DNA of 35,944 bases, taken from the NCBI GenBank assembly GCA_945902135.1, contig CAMDMI010000004.1:1-35944 (forward strand), read 5' to 3'. Under the pieces are notes generated by a model that saw only the letters and a list, made by a program, of their open reading frames with translations, ran no database searches and was not told where the DNA came from. This DNA is from Spirosoma fluviale (GTDB lineage Bacteria > Bacteroidota > Bacteroidia > Cytophagales > Flexibacteraceae). Both the position numbers and the translations under genes were made by a program. Shown one piece after another: positions 25,446 to 34,212 of this stretch. The stretch's first letter is position 1. The number at the start of each line of letters is the position of its first letter.

Positions 25446-26456
25446 ATGATGAATAAAGAAAATTCAAATCAGGAAGTTGAGTTAACCGAATGCCTCAATT
25501 GTGGAGCACAAATCACTGACCGATTTTGTTCGCATTGCGGTCAGGATAAAAATGACTTTCAAAAGACCATTTGGCAGATTTTAGCAGATTTTGCTGCCTC
25601 AATTTTCGATTTGGATGGAAAAATTCCAAGGAGCCTTGGGCCATTGTTGTTGAAACCAGGCAAGCTCACAATTGAGTTTCTGGAAGGGAAAAGGAAAAGT
25701 CAGATTAATCCCTTTCAACTTTATGCCTTCTTTTCATTCGTTTTTTTTCTCACAGCTATTTACTTGCCAAATTTTACGGACAAGGGGATTTCGAAATTTG
25801 AGCCTGATATAAAAATTAACGCTACAAAATCAACTTCAGGAAGTTTAAAAACCGAGGATCAGCCGGATTCAAGCTTTGGCGCTCAGGTTCAAAAAGTTAG
25901 TCACGAGGCCTTAATTAAATTTGGGCCAAACGGATTGCTGCACCATTACGATTCTGTTCAACGAAGTCTTCCAGAAGACCAAAGAGATGGGCTAGTAAGC
26001 GGTTTTTTCAGAATGAAAATGCACGCGTTTGGAGACAGGCTTGCTCAGGATAAAACTGTTACGGAGAAACTACTCGAAAACATGAAGGAAAATATTTCAA
26101 ACACCCTCATTTTTCTGCTGCCAGTTTTCGCTTTAATCCTGAAATTGCTTTACATAAGGAAGCCCTTTCATTATGTAGGACACCTCATCCTTTCCATTCA
26201 CTTGTTTTGTTTTTTATTTTTTCTGGGCTCATTCTTGTTTCTGATAAACACCTTTTTACCAAACCAAAATGATGTTTTTCAGATTCTGGGCCTAATTGCA
26301 GTTCCGGTGTACTTCGTTTTGTCAATGAAAAGAGTTTACCGGCAATCTCTCAGAAAAACCATTTTCAAGTATTGTATAGCCAGTTTTTGCTTTATCGTGA
26401 TTTCAATTTCAGCAATGATTCTGAATTTCATCTTTGCCGTATTGATTCAGGCTTAA
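25446..26456 (+). CDS. DUF3667 family membrane protein with zinc ribbon
   Basis: 336 residues from ATG 25446 (MMNKEN; 25449 is also possible); the frame is open further upstream only by way of a TTG. The N-terminus has a four-cysteine zinc ribbon (CLNCGAQITDRFCSHCGQ). A conserved DGKIPRSLGPLLLKPGKL.. EFLEGKRKSQINPFQLYAFFS block follows, typical of DUF3667. It has about four membrane helices, one right after this block and the others near the C-terminus, around a hydrophilic middle. Function unknown. It ends 7 bases from the convergent era gene. Confidence 0.85.
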   Translation: MMNKENSNQEVELTECLNCGAQITDRFCSHCGQDKNDFQKTIWQILADFAASIFDLDGKIPRSLGPLLLKPGKLTIEFLEGKRKSQINPFQLYAFFSFVFFLTAIYLPNFTDKGISKFEPDIKINATKSTSGSLKTEDQPDSSFGAQVQKVSHEALIKFGPNGLLHHYDSVQRSLPEDQRDGLVSGFFRMKMHAFGDRLAQDKTVTEKLLENMKENISNTLIFLLPVFALILKLLYIRKPFHYVGHLILSIHLFCFLFFLGSFLFLINTFLPNQNDVFQILGLIAVPVYFVLSMKRVYRQSLRKTIFKYCIASFCFIVISISAMILNFIFAVLIQA

Positions 26457-26463
26457 AAGGAAA

Positions 26464-27387
26464 TCAGCTACTGGAATAACCGAATCTTTTGAGCTTCCGC
26501 TTTTCTCTTTTCCAGTCCTCCTCAACTTTTACAAAAGTTTCAAGGAATACTTTTTTATCGAAAAACTTTTCCATTTCCATTCTGGCCCTCGTCGCAATTT
26601 TCTTGATTGTGCTGCCCTGATGACCAAGAATAATCGCTTTTTGAGAATTTCTTTCTACATAAAGGATGGCAGATATTCTGAGCAATTCGTCTGTGTCTTT
26701 GAATGAATCAACCAAAACAGCAGTGCTATATGGAACTTCCTTCTCAGTATTGGCAAACACCTGCTCCCTAATCATTTCTGCGGCCACGAATCGCTCACTT
26801 TGCTCAGTAATCTGGTCCATCGGATAGTAGGGTGGACTCAATGGCGTTTTTTCAAGGACTAAAGCCATTAATCCATCGAGGTTGAATTTCTCTTTAGCAG
26901 AAACCGCTAGGATTTCAGCATCCGGAAGTACCGCCTTCCAATCCGAAATCTTCTGTTCAATCTCCTCCTGAGTTGATTTATCTATTTTGTTAATTACCAG
27001 AACCTTAGGAAGTGCGGAAGCTGAAATCACTTCCAATAATTCCGGGTCGGTTCCAGGCTTGAGGCAATCTGTAACTGCCAAAATAATATCGGCATCCTCC
27101 AGAGCGGTATCCACAAAATGCATCATTGTCTTTTGCAGTTCATAGGCTGGCTTAATCAAGCCGGGCGTATCACTGTAAACAAGTTGATAATTTTCTCCGC
27201 TCAAGATTCCGAAGATTCGATTTCTGGTGGTGGATGCTTTGTGGGATACAATGCTGAGTTTTTCCCCAACCAAAGCATTCATTAATGTGGACTTGCCCAC
27301 ATTTGGCTTGCCAACGATGGCAATAAATCCTGCCTTGAAATTTTCCGGGATATTCTCGATCGGGAGCCCTGATTCTATGCCATTCAT
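26464..27387 (-). CDS. era: Era GTPase (ribosome 30S assembly)
   Basis: 307 residues from ATG 27387. The longer frame to 27444 needs a TTG start, and the ATG has a near-consensus -7 box (CATCTTTG, 27399-27392) 4 bases before it. G motifs: G1 GKPNVGKST, G3 DTPG, G4 NKID, G5 SAK. The C-terminal KH domain has GHQGSTIKKIATRARMEMEKF and FVKVEEDWKR. Era binds the 3' end of 16S rRNA and checks small-subunit maturation. It is divergent from mltG with 68 bases between starts. Confidence 0.96.
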   Translation of the reverse strand: MNGIESGLPIENIPENFKAGFIAIVGKPNVGKSTLMNALVGEKLSIVSHKASTTRNRIFGILSGENYQLVYSDTPGLIKPAYELQKTMMHFVDTALEDADIILAVTDCLKPGTDPELLEVISASALPKVLVINKIDKSTQEEIEQKISDWKAVLPDAEILAVSAKEKFNLDGLMALVLEKTPLSPPYYPMDQITEQSERFVAAEMIREQVFANTEKEVPYSTAVLVDSFKDTDELLRISAILYVERNSQKAIILGHQGSTIKKIATRARMEMEKFFDKKVFLETFVKVEEDWKREKRKLKRFGYSSS

Positions 27388-27442
27388 GATGCAAAGATGA
27401 GGCAAGCATCCGGTTTTTTCAGGATAGGTTGTAATCTTGCGC

Positions 27443-27450
27443 AATCTTTG
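27443..27450 (+). promoter_or_regulatory. Near-consensus -7 box for mltG
   Basis: AATCTTTG, one mismatch to TAnnTTTG, 5 bases before the mltG ATG. The divergent era gene has CATCTTTG 4 bases before its ATG. Both would give leaderless messages. Confidence 0.35.
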
Positions 27451-27455
27451 CAGCC

Positions 27456-28493
27456 ATGGCAGTAACCCGCAACACCAAGATTGGAATCCTGTTGACCTTC
27501 GTAATCGTGGTCATTTCCACAATTTTTTACTTCTATCAGGTCTTTTTTGAAAGCAATTTCCTCGTTGGGAAATCAGAGTCAAAGTGGCTCTACATCCCTG
27601 AAAAAGGCAATTTTGCTTCAGTAAAGGACTCTTTGGAAAAGAACGACATCGTGCATAGAATGATGCCTTTCGCATTTGTTGCTCGACTGATGGGCTATCA
27701 AAATTCTATCAAACCAGGGGCTTATGAAATTTCTCCTGATGAGAATAATTTCTCAGTAATCAGGCGACTTCGGGCGGGAAGGCAGACACCAATCAAGCTT
27801 ACTTTTAATTCTTTCAGAACAAAACGGCATCTAAGCGAAAAAATAAGTCAAAAGCTTAATATGTCCTCTGAAGCCATTCTGGAAAAATTAAACACGCCAG
27901 AATTCACGGCGCAATACGGATTGGATACCGCCAATATTATCAGCCTGTTTGTTCCTGATAGTTACGAAGTGTACTGGACCATTTCTGTAGATGATTTGAT
28001 TTCAAAAATGGGAAAAGCCTATTCAAAACTTTGGAATGAAGATCGACTTGAAAAGGCAAAAAATCTTTCACTTACACCAGCCCAAGTAATGACGATTGCC
28101 AGCATCGTACAATCTGAAACCAACAAAGTGGACGAAATGCCGAGAGTGGCTGGCGTTTACCTGAACCGGCTGTCTCAAAATATGCCACTTCAGGCTGACC
28201 CAACTGTGGTTTTTGCAGTTGGTGATTTCAGTATTAAACGCGTTCTCAGCGGACACAAGGCAAAGGATTCGCCTTACAACACTTATAAATACGGAGGTTT
28301 ACCGCCAGGTCCAATTGCCATTGCCATTCGGCCAGCGATTGATGCGGTGTTAAAACCAGAAAAACATGATTTCCTGTTTTTCTGTGCGCGGGAGGACTTT
28401 TCTGGCTATCATAATTTTACGAAAGACTTTGAAACGCATTTAAAAAATGCAAGAATTTACCAGGCTGCCTTAAACAAAGCAGGTATTTACTGA
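27456..28493 (+). CDS. mltG: MltG endolytic murein transglycosylase
   Basis: 345 residues. One N-terminal membrane helix (IGILLTFVIVVISTIFYFY) anchors it in the inner membrane. A LysM-like/YceG domain carries the catalytic glutamate E221 in IASIVQSETNK, followed by MPRVAGVYLNRL, MPLQADPTVVFA and SPYNTYKYGGLPPGPI, the MltG signature set. MltG cuts nascent peptidoglycan strands and helps set glycan length. Its TGA overlaps the next gene's ATG (TGATG), a coupled pair. Confidence 0.95.
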   Translation: MAVTRNTKIGILLTFVIVVISTIFYFYQVFFESNFLVGKSESKWLYIPEKGNFASVKDSLEKNDIVHRMMPFAFVARLMGYQNSIKPGAYEISPDENNFSVIRRLRAGRQTPIKLTFNSFRTKRHLSEKISQKLNMSSEAILEKLNTPEFTAQYGLDTANIISLFVPDSYEVYWTISVDDLISKMGKAYSKLWNEDRLEKAKNLSLTPAQVMTIASIVQSETNKVDEMPRVAGVYLNRLSQNMPLQADPTVVFAVGDFSIKRVLSGHKAKDSPYNTYKYGGLPPGPIAIAIRPAIDAVLKPEKHDFLFFCAREDFSGYHNFTKDFETHLKNARIYQAALNKAGIY

Positions 28494-28834
28494 TGAAAAA
28501 ATATCTTGAGAAACTAAAGACCAAATGGGAAATCAAGAGTGATTTTCAAATGGTCATAGTATTTATTGTTTTTGGAATTACAGGATCCAGCTCAGTCAAA
28601 TTGGCCGATCCACTAATGAATATTCTAGGAATTCCATCTGATATGAATCTTTGGATTTGGATTCCACTTCGAATTCTTATTGTCCTGCCCGTGTATCAGA
28701 TTATGCTTTTGGTAATCGGAACGGCTTTCGGCCAGTTCAGGTTCTTTTTTAATCTTCAGAAACGATGGTTGCGAATTGGAGGCAAGAATAACCCCAATAA
28801 TCTATCGAAGAATTTTAGGGTCGGAGAGAACTGA
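28493..28834 (+). CDS. DUF6787-like small membrane protein
   Basis: 113 residues with two hydrophobic segments (MVIVFIVFGITG and LRILIVLPVYQIMLLVIGTAFG), a DxxMNLWIWIPLR motif between them, and a C-terminal GQFRFFFNLQKRW. This matches a small Bacteroidota family (DUF6787, sometimes labelled as a diacylglyceryl transferase by weak similarity). Function unknown. It is coupled to mltG by a TGATG overlap; its last 33 bases overlap the convergent propeller gene. Confidence 0.78.
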   Translation: MKKYLEKLKTKWEIKSDFQMVIVFIVFGITGSSSVKLADPLMNILGIPSDMNLWIWIPLRILIVLPVYQIMLLVIGTAFGQFRFFFNLQKRWLRIGGKNNPNNLSKNFRVGEN

Positions 28835-30151
28835 AATAAAAATATCTTCTTCTCCCGCTGATACCAGAGATTGTTTTCCAAAATTGGCTTTTCCAGTAAA
28901 AGATCCACAAATATTGAGTTTTCCCTGGCTATTTATTTTGCGTCCCTCACAGGTGAAAGTGGAGTGAAAAGGTAGTTTTCGTAATTCATCCAGGTTGCCC
29001 CGATTATCCCAACGCGCCATAAAAAACTGGTTGTCGTAATCTGCAGTAATGGTTTTATGGCCATGTGTCATAAATTTATTGAATTGTCCTGCCATCAGTA
29101 TTGATTTTCCATCAGGCAAAAGTTCCAGAACCGAGGCATCATCTGTTTCGCTGCCACCAAGGGTTGAAATCCAGCGCAGATTTCCATTTTTATCGATTGC
29201 CGTAAGAAATGCATCTGTTTGTCCTTTAGAACTTGCCGGTACTTCCCCGAATTGTGTTTCACCCGAAAACTTTCCAGCCAGGTAGCAAGTTCCCTGAAGG
29301 TCTGTAACTGCATCATTTATTGTGCATTGTGCATCCTGACCTGTAATTACTTTGGTCCAAACCAAAGAGCCTGTTGATTCATACAAGATGGCTGCTCCGG
29401 ATTTTGAGCTTTGTCCTTCTAATTCCTGCTCATTCACAAATATGTGCCGATCGAAAACTGCACCCACCAAAACGCGCCCCCAAGGATCGGTTCTAAGCAC
29501 ATTTACTTCATCAAATCCAGCGCCACCAAAAACCTTGGTCCAAGTTCTGTTGCCTTCCCAATCCAGTTTACAAACGAAGCCATCCGTTTGGCCCATTTGC
29601 CATTTTATTTTGCCGTCTAAATTGCCTGAATAAACGCCACCAATAAATGCGCCGCCCTGCTCGGTAACCGCAATGGTTGAAGAAATGGCTGTTCCTGAAG
29701 TTTCAAGTGATTTTGCCCAAACAATATTTCCTTTCGAATTAAGCTTTGCAGCGAAAAGTTCACTGCCTTTGGCCACCAATTGGGTTTGATCAAAACTGGC
29801 TGAATCGGTAAAAACGCCTGTGATGTAAATGTTACCATCGGGGTCGCCTGTGATTGCATTGGAGAAATCATCCAGTTTTCCTCCGAAGGTTTTCACCCAG
29901 AAAAGTGATCCACCAGAATTGAATTTTGCTACATAAACATCGCCACCACCACGACTAAAAACTTCTGTTTTGAAAAACTTGGCGCTCCCGCTCACACTTC
30001 CGGTAATAAAAACATTTCCTTGATTATCGGACCACAATCCATTGGCCAAATCAGGACTTGAACCTCCCGCTCTTTTCAACCAATCTGCTTGAGAAAAAGC
30101 AAGTGTCGGAAGCCAGAATAAAAAGGATAATACAGCAAAAAATTTATACAC
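28802..30151 (-). CDS. Secreted seven-bladed beta-propeller protein (SBBP-like)
   Basis: 449 residues. The start is GTG at 30151; no ATG lies before the signal peptide (MYKFFAVLSFLFWLPTLAFS). Seven related blade motifs can be counted: GNVFITGSV, GNIYITGVF, GGAFIGGVY, GRVLVGAVF, GTCYLAGKF, GKSILMAGQF and GKLNICGSF. That is the number for one complete propeller of the SBBP type. No sorting domain, catalytic residues or anchor follow. It probably acts in the periplasm as a binding or scaffold protein. Its end overlaps the DUF6787-like gene by 33 bases. Confidence 0.83.
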   Translation of the reverse strand: MYKFFAVLSFLFWLPTLAFSQADWLKRAGGSSPDLANGLWSDNQGNVFITGSVSGSAKFFKTEVFSRGGGDVYVAKFNSGGSLFWVKTFGGKLDDFSNAITGDPDGNIYITGVFTDSASFDQTQLVAKGSELFAAKLNSKGNIVWAKSLETSGTAISSTIAVTEQGGAFIGGVYSGNLDGKIKWQMGQTDGFVCKLDWEGNRTWTKVFGGAGFDEVNVLRTDPWGRVLVGAVFDRHIFVNEQELEGQSSKSGAAILYESTGSLVWTKVITGQDAQCTINDAVTDLQGTCYLAGKFSGETQFGEVPASSKGQTDAFLTAIDKNGNLRWISTLGGSETDDASVLELLPDGKSILMAGQFNKFMTHGHKTITADYDNQFFMARWDNRGNLDELRKLPFHSTFTCEGRKINSQGKLNICGSFTGKANFGKQSLVSAGEEDIFISVLSDPKILR

Positions 30152-30248
30152 GGTGTTGAAAGGAAATACAAGACCAAATAAAGCCCATTTCCACCATACG
30201 CGAAACTATTCGTTAATAAGTCATGTAATATTCGCGGAAAATTATCAA

Positions 30249-31700
30249 TCAATTGATAGACTGCAACTGCTTCTTGAGATCATCTACTGTTCTCTTGAAA
30301 GCCTTGTCTTTATCGATTAGATTGTGGACACATTGAACGGCATGTATTACGGTACTATGGTCCCTGCCTCCAAAATACTGTCCGATTTGTTTGAGGGAAT
30401 AATCGGTATATTCTTTCGCAAAATACATGGCAACCTGCCTTGCGGTAGCTACTTCTTTTCGTCTGGTTTTGTCTTTAAGATCAGCAACAGAAATTGAAAA
30501 ATAAGAAGAAACAGACTTTTGAATTTTGTCGATGTCTACTTGCTTTTCAATGTTGTTAACAATATTGTTAAGGATTTTCCGGGCCTGACTAAGATCAAAT
30601 TCGTGCTTATTGAGGGAACTGTGAGCGATAAGCGATATCAATGCGCCTTCAAGTTCACGGATGTTGGTATCGATATTTTGAGCAAGATATTCAACAACAT
30701 CCATTGGCATATTCAAACCATCATTTTGCATCTTGGTGTGAATAATTGCCATCCTTGTTTCAAAGTCTGGTTGTTGAAGATCAGCTGTAAGGCCCCATTT
30801 AAAGCGAGAAAGCAATCGCTCATGCATGCCGCGAAGGTCTTTCGGCGGACAGTCAGAACTCATAATAATTTGCTTTCCAGCTTGTTGAAGGTGATTGAAA
30901 ATGTGAAAAAAAATTTCCTGGGTTTTCTCTTTTCCTGCCAAAAACTGGATGTCGTCCACAATGAGAACATCCATGTTCATGTAATGCTCGGTGAAATCAC
31001 TCGCAGCATTTTTTGTCAGCGACTCAATAAACTGGTTGGTAAATTTCTCAGATGAAATATATATAACCTTCCGGCTTGGATCGATTTCACGGATTTTATT
31101 TCCGATGGCATGCATGAGGTGGGTTTTACCCAATCCAACGCCACCATAAAGCATCAATGGATTAAAAGAAGTAATGCCGGGTTTGGCAGCAACTGCCAAA
31201 CCTGCAGAGCGGGCAAGTCTATTGCAATCACCTTCTACAAATCGGTCAAAAGTATAAGTCGGAATCAAATTAGATTCATCGAAAATCCGGTCTTTTTCTA
31301 GGCGATGAAAAAAAGCCGACTTACCAGCTTCCTTTTTTTCGAAAGATTTTGAATCATTCTTATAACCTCCGTAACTCTGCGAATCTTGTTGATTTTGCGA
31401 TTTAGAATGATTCGGCAACGTCATATGAAGTGGTCTATGGTTTCTGTCACCACGATCCACAACAATAGAATACTCAAGTCGCGCATCCTGACCAATCACG
31501 GAAGCAAGCGCCAATTGCAATTCCTTTACAAAATGTTCTTCGAGCCACTCATAAAAATACTGAGAAGGCACCTCAATCGTAAGTTGGCTTCCATTGAGTG
31601 AAAGAGGTGCAATGGGTTCGAACCAAGTGGAAAATGACTTCTCATCCACCTTTGTACGAAGGATTTGAAGACACTGATTCCATGCAGTCCTGTGGTTCAT
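30249..31700 (-). CDS. dnaA: DnaA replication initiator
   Basis: 483 residues from ATG 31700 (MNHRTAWNQCLQIL), the usual domain I start. The frame is open upstream to 31892 but with non-family sequence. Domain I (1-85) is followed by a glutamine- and serine-rich linker. Domain III has Walker A GGVGLGKT (186-193), Walker B VLIVDDIQFL and the sensor RELEGAL. Domain IV has the DnaA signature GRDHSTVIHAV that reads DnaA boxes. It opens the origin and recruits the replisome. A cluster of perfect DnaA boxes lies 1.4 kb upstream (33081-33138). Confidence 0.98.
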   Translation of the reverse strand: MNHRTAWNQCLQILRTKVDEKSFSTWFEPIAPLSLNGSQLTIEVPSQYFYEWLEEHFVKELQLALASVIGQDARLEYSIVVDRGDRNHRPLHMTLPNHSKSQNQQDSQSYGGYKNDSKSFEKKEAGKSAFFHRLEKDRIFDESNLIPTYTFDRFVEGDCNRLARSAGLAVAAKPGITSFNPLMLYGGVGLGKTHLMHAIGNKIREIDPSRKVIYISSEKFTNQFIESLTKNAASDFTEHYMNMDVLIVDDIQFLAGKEKTQEIFFHIFNHLQQAGKQIIMSSDCPPKDLRGMHERLLSRFKWGLTADLQQPDFETRMAIIHTKMQNDGLNMPMDVVEYLAQNIDTNIRELEGALISLIAHSSLNKHEFDLSQARKILNNIVNNIEKQVDIDKIQKSVSSYFSISVADLKDKTRRKEVATARQVAMYFAKEYTDYSLKQIGQYFGGRDHSTVIHAVQCVHNLIDKDKAFKRTVDDLKKQLQSIN

Positions 31701-32311
31701 TGCGTTAGTTTTGAAAGAATAAAGTTCCGGGTAGGGGTACAAACTTGAGCATGGATTCGGAACAATAAAAGCCCCGATTTCAAAATTGAAAGAATCGCAT
31801 GGAAGATTATTTGAAAATAGATTTGCCTCGGATATTTTAATATTCATTATCAAAATGTTAACAAAAATCAAGCTTCGCAACATTGGGTACATTTTTTAAA
31901 AACTCCATAATTTAAGAAGATATATGCCCAAAGATTTTCAAATTTCAACTTGGGTAGATCGAATAAAAATGAATCGAAAAATGAAGCATATAAAGGTTTA
32001 AATATTTTTTTTACTTCGTTATGTCTAAATTAACAATAAAGGCCTGTTCGTCGGCAATGTTCTAACTTCAGCTCAATTCTTCTGAATTTGGTCGAAGGCT
32101 TGTGATTTCTCCTTTTTTAAAAATATAGATTTCGAAAACCATCCGGACTTGCACCTGCTCAGGATGAAAAATATGCTTTGTTTTGGCGCTTCCTAATTTT
32201 CACATTTTTCTGTTGGACAAATGGATTGACTTGGGAACCATTCATCTGAAATTATTCACTAAAAAATACGGCTTTGTTTTTAGGGAAACTGGGATCTGAT
32301 TTCCTTGCGGC
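31701..32311. other. AT-rich dnaA upstream region
   Basis: 611 bases between divergent dnaA and the VanX-like gene. It contains no convincing gene and no exact DnaA box. A 6-2-6 inverted repeat, TTTCAA-AA-TTGAAA (31778-31791), sits about 80 bases upstream of the dnaA ATG inside a weaker CGATT/AATCG frame (31775-31797). The stretch 31900-32110 is very AT-rich. The dnaA promoter must be here; no TAnnTTTG box is exact near the ATG. Confidence 0.5.
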
Positions 32312-32992
32312 ATGTTTGAATCGCCATTCAGGAAAATACTGGTTTGCTTTATGTTTCTGCCCAATTTCCTGATCGGGCAAAACTGCCAGTTAGAAGAAGC
32401 AATGTTGAACAGTGGTTTGCAGGACATTCAAAAATCCCTGCCCAAGGTTTTGGTTGAACTTCGATATTCAGGTACCAATAATTTTGCAGGCCAGGATGTT
32501 TATGGCTGTTTATCCAAAGCTTTGGCAAGGCCTGAGGTTCTTACCAAATTGAGAATTGCTTTTCAATTTCTACAGAAGAAACATCCAGGCTTTACTTTTT
32601 TAATTTATGATGCTGCGAGGTCTTCATCTGCACAAAAAGCCCTTTGGAATGCGATAAAATTGCCTGAATCAAAAAAGCACATTTACTTGGCGAACCCCAA
32701 AAGAGGTTCAATACATAATTATGGTTGTGCCCTTGATATTACGATAGCTGGACCTGATGGAAAGGCCATTGATATGGGTACAGAATTTGATTATTTTGGA
32801 GAGCTGGCTCAGCCCCGATGTGAAGGTCGTCTCTTAAAATCGGGCAAGCTCAGTCAAAAACAATTTGACAATAGAATGATCCTTAGATCATGCATGGAAT
32901 CTGCAGGATTTTTAACGACAAGTTCTGAATGGTGGCATTTTAATTCCTGCTCACTTTCAAAGGCGAAGGCGAGTTATAAAGTCATTCCTTGA
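32312..32992 (+). CDS. VanX-like D-Ala-D-Ala dipeptidase (M15D), secreted
   Basis: 226 residues with a signal peptide (LVCFMFLPNFLIG). M15D signatures: LRYSGTNNFAGQDVYG (47-65), the zinc-site loop GSIHNYGCALDITI with H135 and D142, and SEWWHFN with catalytic E206 and third ligand H209. The family's YDA.R motif is YDAARS. VanX-type enzymes hydrolyse D-Ala-D-Ala dipeptide. Without vanH and vanA nearby, a role in cell-wall recycling is more likely than glycopeptide resistance. Confidence 0.9.
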   Translation: MFESPFRKILVCFMFLPNFLIGQNCQLEEAMLNSGLQDIQKSLPKVLVELRYSGTNNFAGQDVYGCLSKALARPEVLTKLRIAFQFLQKKHPGFTFLIYDAARSSSAQKALWNAIKLPESKKHIYLANPKRGSIHNYGCALDITIAGPDGKAIDMGTEFDYFGELAQPRCEGRLLKSGKLSQKQFDNRMILRSCMESAGFLTTSSEWWHFNSCSLSKAKASYKVIP

Positions 32993-32999
32993 TTACCCA

Positions 33000-33261
33000 A
33001 CTACCTCCTTAAAGCTTGTAAGATGTTCGCCAATTCAAAATTCAAAAAACACTGTTTATTTCCGCATTTTCTTTGTAAAATGTGGATAACTCCGCCGACT
33101 TATCCACATTGATTGCGGATTTGCCATACTTATCCACATTCTAACTTGTGTTTTTTAAACGATCAAAAATTATTAGAGTCCAGTTTGGATGTAATTTACC
33201 TTTCAATTTTTCACCAAAATCTTATGAGTGAAATCATAAATGGCTTTAATTTTTAATCAGT
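33000..33261. other. Candidate replication origin (oriC)
   Basis: AT-rich gap between two convergent genes. Three perfect DnaA boxes TTATCCACA: 33081-33089 (minus), 33100-33108 and 33130-33138 (plus). The first two are inverted, 10 bases apart; the second and third are direct, exactly 30 bases apart. AT-rich flanks on both sides could serve as unwinding elements. No other exact box was noticed in the window, and dnaA lies 1.4 kb away. Confidence 0.72.
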
Positions 33262-34212
33262 TTATTTTTTCAAGTGTCTTGATAAATCAAAAATCCCATC
33301 CAGAAATCGTGGTCCCGGGCGGCTTGCAAGGTTGTCATCCAATGGAAAAATCTTCTTATTTTTATATGCTTTCAGTCGCTTGAGTTCTGGGTAAAGCGTA
33401 AAAAAACTGCTATCCATCTTGCCAAAACTTCCCCCGAAAATTATATCCGGATCAAGTTTCAAAATATATTCCCTACCCAAAAGCGGATAGGGTTTTTCCA
33501 GCTTTTGTAAAAGAACATTTTTCCCGCCAGCCAGCCTCATTTTATCGCTCATCCAGGTTTCAGAGCCATAAGCAAAAACCGGGTCGAACCAGGTAAGCGC
33601 AAGCATTCTAACTCTATTTTCATCTGAAAATTTAGAAGAAGACAATTCAAGAGAATCAAGTTTGGTTCGCAGGCTGTCGCACATTGCTTTTGATTCCTTC
33701 CCTGCGCCTGTCCAGATGCGAATTGAATCCATCGTATTCAGGACATCTGCCACTTTACAATAAGAAAATACAACGACTGGAATGCCCATTTTCCTAAGCC
33801 TCATAATGTCTTCGATGGAAGTCATTCCTTCCTCAGTGAAAATAAGGTCCGGCCTGATTTTTAGAATTGCTTCAATGTCCAGCGGCATCACGCCAATTAT
33901 TTGCTTCGACTTTACTTTTTCAGTGGGAAAATCACAGTGCGGTGTTACTGCAATAATGCTTGAATCAGGTAGAAGAGAGAATAGAATTTCAGTCAGGGCA
34001 GGGGATAAGCCCATAACCTTTTTGATTTTTTGGGGAAGAATCGTTTCATACGAAGTCGCATCTTTAATAATTCTCCCTTTGGCATTTTCAGAATCTGTTG
34101 GATTCTGGCAACCTGGAATTATGGCTGTCAAAATGAAAAGCAGGAGGATTTTGCTTCTTATTGATTGGAGCCAATCTAAATCCCTAATTTCGCTTTCAAA
34201 TTTTAACCGCAT
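33262..34212 (-). CDS. BtuF-like ABC transporter substrate-binding lipoprotein
   Basis: 316 residues. A lipobox (LTAIIPGC) near residue 36 marks a lipoprotein. The mature part follows the Peripla_BP_2 (helical-backbone) pattern: KKVMGLSPALTEILFSLL, HCDFPTEKVKSKQIIG, IEAILKIRPDLIFT and MRLAGGKNV. This class binds cobalamin, haem or iron-siderophores, and BtuF-like proteins share it. No permease or ATPase gene is next to it. The start codon overlaps that of hldD (opposite strand) by two bases. A -7 box (TAGCTTTG, 34267-34260) lies inside hldD. Confidence 0.86.
   Translation of the reverse strand: MRLKFESEIRDLDWLQSIRSKILLLFILTAIIPGCQNPTDSENAKGRIIKDATSYETILPQKIKKVMGLSPALTEILFSLLPDSSIIAVTPHCDFPTEKVKSKQIIGVMPLDIEAILKIRPDLIFTEEGMTSIEDIMRLRKMGIPVVVFSYCKVADVLNTMDSIRIWTGAGKESKAMCDSLRTKLDSLELSSSKFSDENRVRMLALTWFDPVFAYGSETWMSDKMRLAGGKNVLLQKLEKPYPLLGREYILKLDPDIIFGGSFGKMDSSFFTLYPELKRLKAYKNKKIFPLDDNLASRPGPRFLDGIFDLSRHLKK

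Noticed and set aside
30199-30236. CGCGAA/TTCGCG inverted pair between the propeller gene and dnaA, considered as a dnaA terminator.
   Set aside because: The arms are only 6 bp, separated by a long loop, and no T-run follows.
31701-31892. In-frame 64-codon N-terminal extension of DnaA.
   Set aside because: DnaA domain I normally begins near MNHRTAW, and the extension has no family-like sequence.
32312-32992. VanX-like gene as a vancomycin-resistance determinant.
   Set aside because: No vanH, vanA or regulator genes nearby; solitary VanX-like enzymes usually serve cell-wall turnover.
33782-34210. The hldD frame stays open for 143 codons upstream of 34211.
   Set aside because: It is antisense to the lipoprotein gene, and HldD proteins begin exactly at the MIVVTGAAGF opening.
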